Source: Flavobacteriales bacterium
GTDB taxonomy: Bacteria > Bacteroidota > Bacteroidia > Flavobacteriales_F > PHOS-HE28
Length of the DNA stretch: 64,000 bases
Direction: 5' to 3'
Assembly: GCA_016699575.1 (NCBI GenBank)
Contig: CP064979.1
Coordinates: forward strand, 1,178,001 to 1,242,000
Both the position numbers and the translations under genes were made by a program. Below the pieces are notes generated by a model. The model was not told the DNA's origin and made no database searches. It saw only the letters and a program-made list of their open reading frames with translations. How positions within the stretch are numbered: position 1 is the first letter of the stretch; each line of letters begins with the position of its first letter. Of this stretch, positions 8,762-18,000 are shown piece after piece.

Positions 8762-9442
8762 ATGACCGATAACGCCCCGAAGACGCCGGATATTGGACCT
8801 GGGTGGTCCGAGCGGCTCGCACCGGCCATGGCAACCCCTTCGTTCATCGGGCTGAAGGAGTTCCTCGTGGGCGAGCGGGAGCGGTTCGCCGTCTACCCCA
8901 AGGGCAAGGACATCTTCAACGCTTTCCGCAGCACGGGTTTCGATGATGTGAAGGTGGTGATCCTCGGCCAGGATCCCTACCACGGACCGGGGCAGGCCCA
9001 CGGACTTTGTTTTTCGGTCCCGGACGGAATACCACCCCCACCCTCCTTGGAGAACATCTTCAAGGAACTGGAACGCGACCTTGGCAAGGCAAAGCCAGCC
9101 AATGGCGATCTGACCACTTGGGCAACGCAAGGCGCGCTCCTGCTCAATGCCACACTGACGGTTCGGGCACACTCGGCAGGATCGCACCAAGGCAAGGGCT
9201 GGGAGCCCTTCACAGACGAAGCCATCCGACTGCTCAGCACTGAGCGCGAGGGTCTGGTCTTCATGCTCTGGGGCAGGTTCGCACAGGACAAAGCCGCGCT
9301 GATCGACGCGGACAAGCACTACATCCTGAAGGCACCTCACCCTTCACCCCTATCGGCACACCGCGGGTTCATCGGTTGCGGGCACTTCAGCACCGCCAAC
9401 TCCATTCTTGAAGGTCAGGGGAAAACGCCCATAGCATGGTGA
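8762..9442 (+). CDS. ung: Uracil-DNA glycosylase
   Basis: Ung removes uracil from DNA arising from cytosine deamination or dUTP incorporation, starting base excision repair. Family 1 motifs are intact. The water-activating loop GQDPYHG spans residues 69-75 with catalytic D71, and the uracil-pocket strand LLLNATLTVRAHSAGSHQGKGWE follows. The DNA-intercalation loop HPSPLSAHRGF lies near residue 193. The protein has 226 residues, the usual length. Its stop overlaps the start of the downstream Omp85-type gene by seven bases, so the two share a transcript even though their roles are unrelated. The region before the ATG has only a weak promoter-like ATCTTTCG. Confidence 0.96.
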   Translation: MTDNAPKTPDIGPGWSERLAPAMATPSFIGLKEFLVGERERFAVYPKGKDIFNAFRSTGFDDVKVVILGQDPYHGPGQAHGLCFSVPDGIPPPPSLENIFKELERDLGKAKPANGDLTTWATQGALLLNATLTVRAHSAGSHQGKGWEPFTDEAIRLLSTEREGLVFMLWGRFAQDKAALIDADKHYILKAPHPSPLSAHRGFIGCGHFSTANSILEGQGKTPIAW

Positions 9443-11148
9443 CGCGACATTGGTGGTTGATCGCGTTGATGGCCATTGGGCCATGGGTCGGTGCGTCCGC
9501 GCAGCGCGCTGTTGTGCAGTTCGAGGCCGATGCACCGTTACCGAAACGGTTCGACACCACGATCGAACTGAAGGACGGATGGGACATCGCGATGGCGAGA
9601 CAGGCTGCGGTGAACGACCTCCTGCGGCGAGGCCACTTGGAAGCCACGGTGGACAGTTGCCGGGGCGATTCCATGAAGACCGTTTGCGCGCTGCACGTGG
9701 GACCGAAGTACCGCTGGGCGCGGCTCAGCGTGCGGCCGGGCGATGCAGCGCTGGCGGCCGAAGGCGGCTACCGGCAGCGCAACTACGATGTGGAGCCGAT
9801 CACTCCGGCCTCTGTTGCCACCCTGCTCAATGGCATACTGGACCATTGCAGCAAGCATGGATACCCCTTCGCCAAAACCGGGCTCGATAGTCTTCGGCAG
9901 GAAGCCGAGGGGTTGAATGCGCGCCTTTGGGTGGACAAAGGCCGTAGCGTGAAGATCGATAGCGTGATCGTGAAGGGCACCGCCAAGACCAACATGCGCT
10001 ACCTGTATGCGCACTTGGGCGTGCGACCGGGCGACCTCTACGATGAGACGGTGATCCGCAACCTCGAAACACGCATCCGGGAGCTGGCCTTCGTGCAACA
10101 GAAGCAACGGCCCTACGTGCAATTCACGCAAGAACATACCAAGCTCTACCTCTTCCTGGACACCCGCAGTGCCAGCAGCGCGAACGGTATCCTCGGTTTG
10201 CAACCCGATGCCGTGACCGGTAAAGTGGTGCTCACCGGCGACGTTGACCTGAAGCTGCGCAACGCATTGCGGCGAGGTGAAGCCATCGAACTCAACTGGC
10301 GCAAACTGCAGGATCGAACTCAGGACCTGAAGCTGCGCACCAACATCCCCTACCTGCTCAACACGCCCTTCGGCACCGATCTGTCCCTGCGCATATTCAG
10401 AAGGGACACCACTTTCCTTGAAGTGAACGCACGCGGTGCCGTTGAGTACCTGATGGTGCGCGGTGGCAAACTCGGCCTATTCATCAACAACAAAAGCAGC
10501 GAGCGATTGGGCAAGCTCAACATCGCCACGCCGGGCTTGGCCGATGTTGACCTGCTGAGCTACGGCATGAACCTGACGCACGAGCGGTTCGACTACCGCT
10601 TCAACCCACGGAAAGGGCATACCGTTTTCGCTGAGGGCAGCGTGGGCAACAAACGCAGCACGACTGCGCTGGCCACCGGCGGCGAGCAACCTCCAGTGCA
10701 GGAAAGCCTGCAGGGTGAATTGCTCGGCAACGGCGCTTGCCACGTTCCGCTCAAGAAGCGAGGCACGCTTCGCATTGCCGGACAAGGCGGCTGGATGCTG
10801 AACGACAACATCTTCAGCAACGAGCTTTTCCGGGTGGGCGGCCTGAAGACCATGCGGGGCGTGGACGAGGCCTCCATCTTCTGTTCGGCGTATGCTATCG
10901 GCACCGTTGAGTACCGCTTCCTGTTCGAGGAGAACGGCAACTTCTCCGCGTTCGTTGACCTCGGCTGGTGGGAGGATGACAGCCGAGAGCAGTACATCAA
11001 CGACGATCCCATTGGCTTCGGCGTCGGTGCCAGTTTCGAAACGAAGGCAGGCATCTTCGGCATCACCTACGCGCTGGGGCAGCAGTTCGACAATCCCATC
11101 GATCTGCGCGAGAGCAAAGTGCACTTCGGGTTCACCACGCTGTTCTGA
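9436..11148 (+). CDS. BamA/TamA-like Omp85 outer-membrane protein
   Basis: A signal peptide (MVTRHWWLIALMAIGPWVGASAQ) leads into POTRA-like sequence, with one clear POTRA segment at SVKIDSVIVKGTAKTNMRYLYAHLGVRPGD, followed by a long barrel. The Omp85 hallmark FRVGGLKTMRGVDEASI, equivalent to the lid-loop RG motif, lies near residue 465, and the protein ends in the aromatic strand KVHFGFTTLF. At 570 residues it is shorter than BamA, which has five POTRA domains, and is closer in size to TamA or other accessory Omp85 proteins. It probably inserts or translocates substrates at the outer membrane, but the substrate is unknown. It starts within ung and is followed by rmuC. Confidence 0.85.
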   Translation: MVTRHWWLIALMAIGPWVGASAQRAVVQFEADAPLPKRFDTTIELKDGWDIAMARQAAVNDLLRRGHLEATVDSCRGDSMKTVCALHVGPKYRWARLSVRPGDAALAAEGGYRQRNYDVEPITPASVATLLNGILDHCSKHGYPFAKTGLDSLRQEAEGLNARLWVDKGRSVKIDSVIVKGTAKTNMRYLYAHLGVRPGDLYDETVIRNLETRIRELAFVQQKQRPYVQFTQEHTKLYLFLDTRSASSANGILGLQPDAVTGKVVLTGDVDLKLRNALRRGEAIELNWRKLQDRTQDLKLRTNIPYLLNTPFGTDLSLRIFRRDTTFLEVNARGAVEYLMVRGGKLGLFINNKSSERLGKLNIATPGLADVDLLSYGMNLTHERFDYRFNPRKGHTVFAEGSVGNKRSTTALATGGEQPPVQESLQGELLGNGACHVPLKKRGTLRIAGQGGWMLNDNIFSNELFRVGGLKTMRGVDEASIFCSAYAIGTVEYRFLFEENGNFSAFVDLGWWEDDSREQYINDDPIGFGVGASFETKAGIFGITYALGQQFDNPIDLRESKVHFGFTTLF

Positions 11149-11157
11149 GCACCGGGC

Positions 11158-11165
11158 TACCTTTA
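11158..11165 (+). promoter_or_regulatory. Possible -7 element TACCTTTA upstream of rmuC
   Basis: TACCTTTA resembles TAnnTTTG and ends ten bases before the rmuC ATG. It would allow rmuC and the genes after it to be transcribed independently of ung. Confidence 0.35.
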
Positions 11166-11175
11166 GCCCTCCCCA

Positions 11176-12486
11176 ATGGAAGCAGCATTGTTCCTGTTGA
11201 TCGGGCTCGCAGCGGGCGGTGCACTCGTGTGGTTCCTTTTGCGCAGCAAGTCGCAGGGATTGGTGGAGCAGTTGCAGGCCAACCATGCCCGCGAGCTGGA
11301 AGAGCGGGAGCGGCGGATAGCGGAAACACGCGGCGACCTTCTTCAACGCGATGGCGACCTGCGCAGCGCCGAACAGCGTCTGGCAGCCGAACTGGCCAAG
11401 GCCGACGCACGGGAGGAGAAGTTGAAGGAGCAGGCCACCTACATCACGGAGCTGAACGAACGCATGAAGGGCGAGTTCAAGGTGATCGCCGCAGAGCTGC
11501 TCAAGGAAAAAGGCAAGGAGCTGAACGAGCGCCAGAAGGAATCGCTCGAAGGCGTACTGAACCCGTTGAAGGAGCGGATCAAAGACTTCGAAGAGCAGGT
11601 GCGCAAGGCATACGACGAGGAAGGCAAGCAGCGGTTCGCGCTGAAGGGCGAGGTGGAGAAACTGCTCCAACAGAACATGCGCCTCAGCCAAGACGCCGAC
11701 AACCTGGCCAAAGCGTTGCGTGGGGACAACAAGACCCAGGGCGACTGGGGCGAGATGATCCTGGAACGCTTGCTCGAGAGCAGCGGATTGGTGGAAGGAG
11801 TAGAGTACACTCTGCAGACGAGCAGCACGCTCTCCGATGGCTCTCGGCTACGACCCGATGCCGTGGTGCACCTGCCAGGCGGCAAGCACATCATCATCGA
11901 TTCGAAGGTTTCGCTGACGCATTACGAGCGCTTCGTCGCCAGCACCGACGACGCTGAACGTGATGGGCTGGCAAAGGCACATGCCGACAGCATGCGTGCG
12001 CACATGCGAGGACTTGCGGCGAAGGACTACCTCAAGCTCTACGGCACGGCCACGCCCGAATTCGTGTTCATGTTCGTGCCCATCGAGAGCGCCTTCAATC
12101 TGGCGCAACAAACAAGGCCCGAGCTGGTGCAGGAGGCCATCGAACAACGCATCTACATCGTAACGCACAGTACGTTGCTCGCCAGCCTGAAGCTCTTCCA
12201 CAACATCTGGAAGAACGAACGCATTGCACAGAACCACCTGGAGATCGCCGAGCGTGCCGGCGCACTGTACGAAAAGTTCGTCGGCTTCACAGAGGACCTG
12301 GGCCGTATCGGCAAGAGCGTGAACGACGCCAAGGAGCAGTACGAGAAGGCTCTCGGCAAACTGAGCGAAGGTCCCGGCAACCTGGTGCGACAGGTCGAGA
12401 TGCTGAAGAAGCTGGGCGCAAAGACCAATAAGAGCCTGCACGAGAAACTCGTTCAGCGCTCGCTCGAAGAGAACACCGAAGCATGA
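11176..12486 (+). CDS. rmuC: DNA recombination protein RmuC
   Basis: RmuC family proteins are membrane-anchored, coiled-coil proteins with a nuclease-like fold, and loss of E. coli rmuC affects inversion at short inverted repeats. Here residues 3-20 form one hydrophobic anchor (ALFLLIGLAAGGALVWFLL), residues about 25-180 are a heptad-rich coiled coil, and the conserved core follows. Signatures are TQGDWGEMILERLLESSGL near residue 190 and HIIIDSKVSLTHYERF near 240, with FVFMFVPIESAF near 295. The 436-residue length is typical. The last four bases (ATGA) overlap the start of the GWxTD gene. The biochemical activity of the family is not firmly established. Confidence 0.93.
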   Translation: MEAALFLLIGLAAGGALVWFLLRSKSQGLVEQLQANHARELEERERRIAETRGDLLQRDGDLRSAEQRLAAELAKADAREEKLKEQATYITELNERMKGEFKVIAAELLKEKGKELNERQKESLEGVLNPLKERIKDFEEQVRKAYDEEGKQRFALKGEVEKLLQQNMRLSQDADNLAKALRGDNKTQGDWGEMILERLLESSGLVEGVEYTLQTSSTLSDGSRLRPDAVVHLPGGKHIIIDSKVSLTHYERFVASTDDAERDGLAKAHADSMRAHMRGLAAKDYLKLYGTATPEFVFMFVPIESAFNLAQQTRPELVQEAIEQRIYIVTHSTLLASLKLFHNIWKNERIAQNHLEIAERAGALYEKFVGFTEDLGRIGKSVNDAKEQYEKALGKLSEGPGNLVRQVEMLKKLGAKTNKSLHEKLVQRSLEENTEA

Positions 12487-13790
12487 AGTCCCTAAGATCC
12501 CCTGTATTGAGGTCGCTGGGACGATCGGCGGTCCTGCTTCTGCCTTTGTTGCTGAGCATCGCCGCATGCCGCAGCACCCCGAAACGTGCAGCCACCCGCG
12601 ACAACTTCAGCTGGCTCTATGGTCCCGACGCGAACCAGTTGCGCCTGGACGCGCGCGCATACCACGCAAGCGAGGAGCGCACCATGATCTACTTCAAGCT
12701 GCGCACCGGCGACCTGCTCTACAAGAGCGATGGCCAGGGAGGACCATACCGCAGCCATGTGCGCATCACCTACGCGGCTTACGCCGACCGTAAGTGCACA
12801 CAGCTCATCGATAGCGCCGGAACCACCGTGCGCGACCAAGCCGGTCAGCCTGGGGAGGACAAGGACCTTATCGGCAGCATGGAACTGCGGCGCATTGCCT
12901 CCCGCAATTTCCACCTGCTGGTGACCGCCCGCGACATGCACCGAGAAACAGTGAGCAGTGTGCTCATCCCGATCGCGGCGGATGTGCCGGGCCATCGCCA
13001 GAACTTCATCATCGAAGACCCCGGCACCGGACTGCCTTGGTTCAGCGACCACCTGCCATCGCCGCGCCAGGTGCGCATCCGTTGCGAGCGCTATGCTGGT
13101 TCTACGCTCCTTGTGGAGCACATGGGAGCCATTGACAAGTTGCCATCGCCGGTGTTCGCTACCACAGCTGCACCGGCGGCCCCAACCGCCGATTCCACGT
13201 TCACCGTTGCGCTCGCGCAGGATGGCACCCTCCTGTTCAACGCCGACCGCAGCGGCACCTATCACTTCAAGTCGGCGGTGGACGGCCAAGCGGGCTACAC
13301 ACTTTTCGTTCTCGGCGATGCCTATCCGTACGTACGCACAGGCGCCGACATGCTGGTGCCCTTGCGTTACATCACCAGCATGCAGGAGCACGACAAGTTG
13401 CGCACAGCGCCAGACGTGCGCGCGGCCGTGGAGCGTTTCTGGACCGACGCGAACGGCAACCGCGACCGTGCGCGCGAAGCCATCGCGACCTTTTACGGCC
13501 GGGTGGAAAGCGCGAACCGCCATTTCACCTCCACCGCCGAAGGCTGGCGCACGGACCGCGGCTTGGTGCACATCATCTTCGGAAGGCCCAACAGCATCCA
13601 ACTGGGCGAAAACGGGGAAACATGGACCTACGGCGAGGATGCCAACATGATGAGCCTGAGCTTCACGTTCACCAGGCGCAACAACCCTTGGTCCGACAAC
13701 GACCTGGTGCTCGACCGCGACCCGGCGTTCAAGGGCGCTTGGTACCGCAATGTTGAGGCCTGGCGCAATGGGCGTGTGCGCAACAATTGA
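12483..13790 (+). CDS. GWxTD domain-containing lipoprotein
   Basis: A signal segment ends in the lipobox LSIAAC with the lipidated cysteine at residue 29, so this is probably an outer-membrane lipoprotein. The C-terminal domain contains GWRTDRGLVHIIFGRP at residues 354-369, the motif that names the GWxTD domain found widely in Bacteroidota and related phyla. The middle region (residues 45-300) is beta-rich. At 435 residues the length is normal for Bacteroidota members of this family. No function is established. The gene overlaps rmuC by four bases and is followed after 46 bases by rlmB, so it probably sits within an ung-Omp85-rmuC-GWxTD-rlmB transcript. Confidence 0.9.
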   Translation: MKSLRSPVLRSLGRSAVLLLPLLLSIAACRSTPKRAATRDNFSWLYGPDANQLRLDARAYHASEERTMIYFKLRTGDLLYKSDGQGGPYRSHVRITYAAYADRKCTQLIDSAGTTVRDQAGQPGEDKDLIGSMELRRIASRNFHLLVTARDMHRETVSSVLIPIAADVPGHRQNFIIEDPGTGLPWFSDHLPSPRQVRIRCERYAGSTLLVEHMGAIDKLPSPVFATTAAPAAPTADSTFTVALAQDGTLLFNADRSGTYHFKSAVDGQAGYTLFVLGDAYPYVRTGADMLVPLRYITSMQEHDKLRTAPDVRAAVERFWTDANGNRDRAREAIATFYGRVESANRHFTSTAEGWRTDRGLVHIIFGRPNSIQLGENGETWTYGEDANMMSLSFTFTRRNNPWSDNDLVLDRDPAFKGAWYRNVEAWRNGRVRNN

Positions 13791-13836
13791 GGAAGAAAGA
13801 TGCCCAGCGGCAAGTTCAGGGTGACAAAAAAGGAAG

Positions 13837-14571
13837 ATGAAAGATGAACTCGTGGCCGGCATTCGGCCCGTGACCGAAGCCCTGACGGCCAACCGGAACA
13901 TCGAGAAGCTGCTGGTCCGGCGGGACAGTGGGCACGCTGCCCTGAAGGAGATCAAGCAACTGGCACTGGAACGGGAGATCCCGTGGCAGCCGGTTCCCTT
14001 GGAGAAGTTAGACCGCATGACCCGCACTGAGCACCAAGGCGTCATTGCGCTGCTCAGCCCGGTGGAAGAACAGAACCTCGATGAGGTGATCGCGCGTGCG
14101 TACGAACACGGGCAGACCCCGTTGATCATTGCCTTGGACGGGGTAACGGACGTGCGCAACGTGGGTGCCGTGGCGCGCAGTGCCGAGTGTTTCGGTGCGC
14201 ACGCTGTGCTGGTGCCCAAACAAGGCAGCGCCCGCTTGGGCAGCGATGCCGTGAAGAGCAGTGCAGGCGCGCTCTTGCGCATGCCGGTTTGCCGCGCCAA
14301 CGAGCTTGTTACCGCCTTGAAGCGGGGCCGGGAGCACGGTCTACGCATTATAGCCTGCACGGAGAAGGGTACCGCACTGGTGGCTGAGGCTGACCTCAGT
14401 GGCCCCACGCTGCTGGTCATGGGTGCCGAGGATACTGGAGTGAGCCCCGCCGTGCTGCGCATGGCCGACGACCTTGTGCGCATACCCATGGTGGGCACCA
14501 TCGGCTCACTGAACGTGAGCGTGGCTTGCGGGGTGGCGCTCTACGCAGTCCTCCAGCAACGGAAGACCTGA
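13837..14571 (+). CDS. rlmB: 23S rRNA (guanosine-2'-O-)-methyltransferase RlmB / TrmH-family SPOUT enzyme
   Basis: SPOUT methyltransferases of this branch use SAM to methylate the 2'-O of a guanosine in 23S rRNA (G2251 in E. coli). The N-terminal substrate-binding domain opens with LVAGIRPVTEAL, typical of RlmB. The knotted catalytic domain carries LDGVTDVRNVGAVARSAE near residue 100, then LLVMGAEDTGVSP near 190 and IPMVGTIGSLNVSVA near 215, corresponding to SPOUT motifs 1 to 3. The catalytic arginine is the one in NVGAVARSAECFG. The 244-residue length is standard. Whether the target is exactly G2251 cannot be told from sequence. The 3' side is followed by about 105 bases holding a predicted folded RNA. 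Confidence 0.9.
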   Translation: MKDELVAGIRPVTEALTANRNIEKLLVRRDSGHAALKEIKQLALEREIPWQPVPLEKLDRMTRTEHQGVIALLSPVEEQNLDEVIARAYEHGQTPLIIALDGVTDVRNVGAVARSAECFGAHAVLVPKQGSARLGSDAVKSSAGALLRMPVCRANELVTALKRGREHGLRIIACTEKGTALVAEADLSGPTLLVMGAEDTGVSPAVLRMADDLVRIPMVGTIGSLNVSVACGVALYAVLQQRKT

Positions 14572-14620
14572 GCAAGGCTCGTCGAGGAAAGTCCTACCCT
14601 GGTCGATAACCTTTTGGGGG

Positions 14621-14678
14621 TTGGTCCGGTAGAAAGGCCGCTTTCGTGGGTGAACTCACCCCACCGGAGCCGGACCAA
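14621..14678 (+). promoter_or_regulatory. Predicted three-way-junction RNA closing on the start codon of the 14678 gene
   Basis: Three helices nest in 58 bases. An outer nine-base-pair stem joins 14621-14629 (TTGGTCCGG) to 14670-14678 (CCGGACCAA), whose last base is the A of the ATG. Inside it are a five-pair hairpin at 14632-14645 (GAAAG/CTTTC, loop GCCG) and a GC-rich hairpin at 14646-14664 (GGGTG/CACCC core, loop AACT). A Shine-Dalgarno-like GGAG lies at 14666-14669, directly before the 3' strand of the outer stem. The fold would bury the initiation region. No T-run follows, so a terminator role is unlikely. It is read from the sequence by eye, without an energy calculation. Confidence 0.45.
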
Positions 14679-15061
14679 TGAAGACCTGGACCCTCGATCT
14701 TATGACGGCGTACCGCCGCGTGCTGGTTGCGTGCTGCGCCCTGCTTTTGGCGGTCATGGGCATTGCCCAAGGCCCTGCCAACAGCAGTATCACCCTGAAG
14801 ATCAAAGACCTGAGCAGCGAGGAGCGTGATGCCCTTGTGCGCCAGCTGGAAAAAGGCGGTGAGGCCCGAGTGGCCTTCGCCTGTGTTCCGGCGGGCATTC
14901 TCGTCCTGGAAGCCACTGCGCAAGGCCGCACCGTGGACAGTCTGCGCTTGCGGGCCATGCCCGGTCTACTGGCAAGCGTGTCACCTGCACGCATCACTGA
15001 AGAGCACATCGCCCTGAACGAAGCTGAGCAGCGCTGCTCCAATGCGCGCGCCAGCCGCTGA
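14678..15061 (+). CDS. Small exported protein of unknown function upstream of sprB
   Basis: This 127-residue protein has a hydrophobic signal segment (VLVACCALLLAVMGIAQ, residues about 15-31) preceded by basic residues. I do not recognise the mature part: SITLKIKDLSSEERDALVRQLEKGGEARVAFACVPAG and onward, with three cysteines in all after the signal (two in FAC and EQRC contexts are clear). The alternation of strand and helix suggests a small alpha/beta fold. ATG 14678 was taken, though ATG 14702 (MTAYRRVLVACC) would place the signal closer to the N-terminus. It ends only 15 bases before the giant adhesin gene, so it is likely the first gene of the sprB operon, and its start is wrapped in a predicted RNA fold. 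Confidence 0.7.
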   Translation: MKTWTLDLMTAYRRVLVACCALLLAVMGIAQGPANSSITLKIKDLSSEERDALVRQLEKGGEARVAFACVPAGILVLEATAQGRTVDSLRLRAMPGLLASVSPARITEEHIALNEAEQRCSNARASR

Positions 15062-15076
15062 AGTCCCTGACGAGCC

Positions 15077-18000
15077 ATGCGGAACACGACCCTCCGGAAC
15101 CTGTTGCTGTCGATCCCGGCCGGCCTTCTCGGTCAAGCCGGTTTCGGTCAATTGAGCGTTGCCCCACAAACCGACCTGCAGCAGCTGGCCGAGGCCATCA
15201 CCGGCCCGGGCGTGCAGATCAGCAACCCCACCATAACCTGCCACACAGAGGGATACGGTGAATTCACGTACACCGGCATTGGGCTCTCCGTTTCCAATGG
15301 GGTGATCCTAACCACGGGCCGCATGACGGATGCCCTGGGGCCGAACAACAACGGTGGATCGAACTGGTTCGCGCAGAACACGGCCGGCGATCCTCTGCTG
15401 GATGCGGTGACGGGCAGGACCACACGCGACGCGTGCAAATTCGAGTTCGACATCATTCCGAGCGGCGATTCGCTGCAGTTCGATTTCGTGTTCGCCAGCG
15501 AGGAATACAACGAGTGGGTAGGCTCGCAGTTCAATGACGTGTTCGGCTTCTTCATCAGCGGCCCGGGCATCGTAGGCGATCCCGGTGCCGGTGGACAGAA
15601 GAACATCGCCCTGGTGCCCGGCACGGCAACGCCAGTGACGATCAACAACGTGAACAACGGCAGCAACAGCGCCTTCTATCAGGACAATACCGGCGGCACA
15701 TCGACGCAATACGACGGGTACACTGTGGGATTGTCTGCGAAGGCGATGGTTTCCGCCTGTGAAACCTATCACCTCCGCCTTGTCGTGGCGGATGCCACGG
15801 ACCGCAAGTACGATTCCGGGGTGTTCATCGATCAGGTGAGCAGCCCGACGGTCACCATGTCCAGCTACACGCTGAACGGTAAGCCCGAGATGGTTGAAGG
15901 TTGCAATCCCGGCTGGGTCCGTTTCACCCGCACTCCGGTGACCAATCAACCATTGGTGCTGCAGTACTACCTTCAGGGAACGGCCATCAACGGAACGGAT
16001 TACAGTGCCATCGCGCCGATCAATCCGTTGCTCCCGAAAACGATCACCATCCCTGCGAACCAGGCCTTCGTGGACCGCAACATTGACCCCGGTGCTGATG
16101 CGGTGAACGAGCCCGTTGAAACCGTGAAATTCATCCTGGGCAACCCGAATTGCCCCGGCCAGAACCTGGACTCGTTGGTCTTCAACATCCGGGACACCAT
16201 CCTCGCCACCGTCACGCCGTTGAACGCCACCATTTGTGAAGGCGACTCCGTACAGTACACCATCTCCGGGGGAAGCACTTTCGAATGGACCCCAGCGGGA
16301 TCGTTGGATGATGCAACAAGCGCAACACCTTGGGCATCGCCGACATCCACGACCATGTACACCGTTCAGATCAACGACGGTGTTTGCTCCCGAACGTACA
16401 ACCGTTTGCTCCGCGTGAGCGAACTGGCCCTCAGCGCCGTGGTCACCAACCCGCTCTGCTTCGGCAACAGCAATGGCGCCATCAACTTGAGCCATGCAGG
16501 CGGCTACGCACCCTACACCTACAGTTGGACGGGTCCGGGCGGCTTCACCGCAAGCACACAGGACATCAGTGGTCTCGTTGCCGGCACTTACACGGTCACC
16601 GTGACGGATGCTGCATGCACACGCACGCAGAGCTTCAACCTCATTGCGCCGACAACGCTAGCGGCCACCCTTCAACCGGCCATTCTGGCGTTCGGGCAGA
16701 ACATCGCCTGCTTCGGTGGGAACACCGGTAGCATTGATGCCACCGTAAGTGGTGGCACCGGCCCGTACACGATCGCATGGAACGGACCGGGCGGCTACAC
16801 GAACAACGGAGCTGACATCAGCGGACTTTACGCCGGGGCATACACACTGAACGTTATCGACGCGAACGGCTGCACGGTCAGTGCCAACACAACGCTTACG
16901 CAAACCACCGCGATGGACGCGGACATCACTGCCACGAGCAGTGTCGTTTGCTTCGGTGATGGACAAGGCAGCGCATCGGTATCCGTCACGGGCGGGGTGC
17001 CTCCATATGCGTACGCCTGGAACAGCGCACCTGTTCAAAACACTTCTACAGCGACCGGCCTTCCTGCCAGCAATTACACCGTTACGGTAACGGATGGCTA
17101 CGGCTGCAGCACAACGGCCAACACCACGGTGCTCGGCCCAACGCAAGCCCTGACCGCGCAGCTCAGCGCACAGACCAACGTGCTGTGCTTCGGGAACAGC
17201 ACAGGCAGCGCCACCGCGAGCGCCAGCGGCGGCACCGCACCTTACGCGTACAGTTGGAACACGGTACCCGCGCAGAACACAGCCACTGCGAGCGGCCTTG
17301 CTGCGGGTACTTGGACCTGCACCGTTACCGATGTGAACGGGTGCATCACGAGCATCGATGCCACCATCACACAGCCTGCAAGCGCTGTTTCCGTTTCGCT
17401 CTTCGCACAAACCGACGTGCTGTGCTTCGGCAACAGCACCGGCAGCGCAACTGCAACAGCAGCCGGTGGTGTTGGTCCGTACAACTACACCTGGAACACT
17501 GTGCCTGTGCAGCACGGCGCCACGGCCATCAACCTCACCGCGGGCACTTACACCTGCACGGCGGCCGATGTGAACGGCTGCACGGGCACCGTGAACGTGA
17601 CGATCGCTCAGCCTGCAGCAACACTCAGCGCGAGCATCACTGCGCAAACGAACGTTGGTTGCTTCGGCGCAAATACCGGATCAGCAACGATCAGCGTAGT
17701 CGGTGGCACTGCACCGTACACGTACAACTGGAACAGCGCACCGGCGCAGAACACCGCCACCCTTGGCAACGTTCCGGTCGGCACATATACGTGCACGGTA
17801 ACGGATGCAAATGGCTGCACCACCACGCAGAACGCGACCATCACCCAACCCGCTGCAGCCCTAAGTGCCAGCGTGAGCGGTCAGATCAATGTGCTCTGCT
17901 TCGGCAACAACTCTGGCAGTGCAACGGTGAACGCCAGCAATGGCACGGGCCCCTACACCTATAGCTGGAACACGGTCCCCATCCAAACGAGCGCTACGGC

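Noticed and set aside
12492..14501. 669-residue open frame on the minus strand opposite the GWxTD and rlmB genes
   Set aside because: It runs antisense to two well-supported genes and has no recognisable domain. Long antisense frames are expected in this GC-rich sequence.
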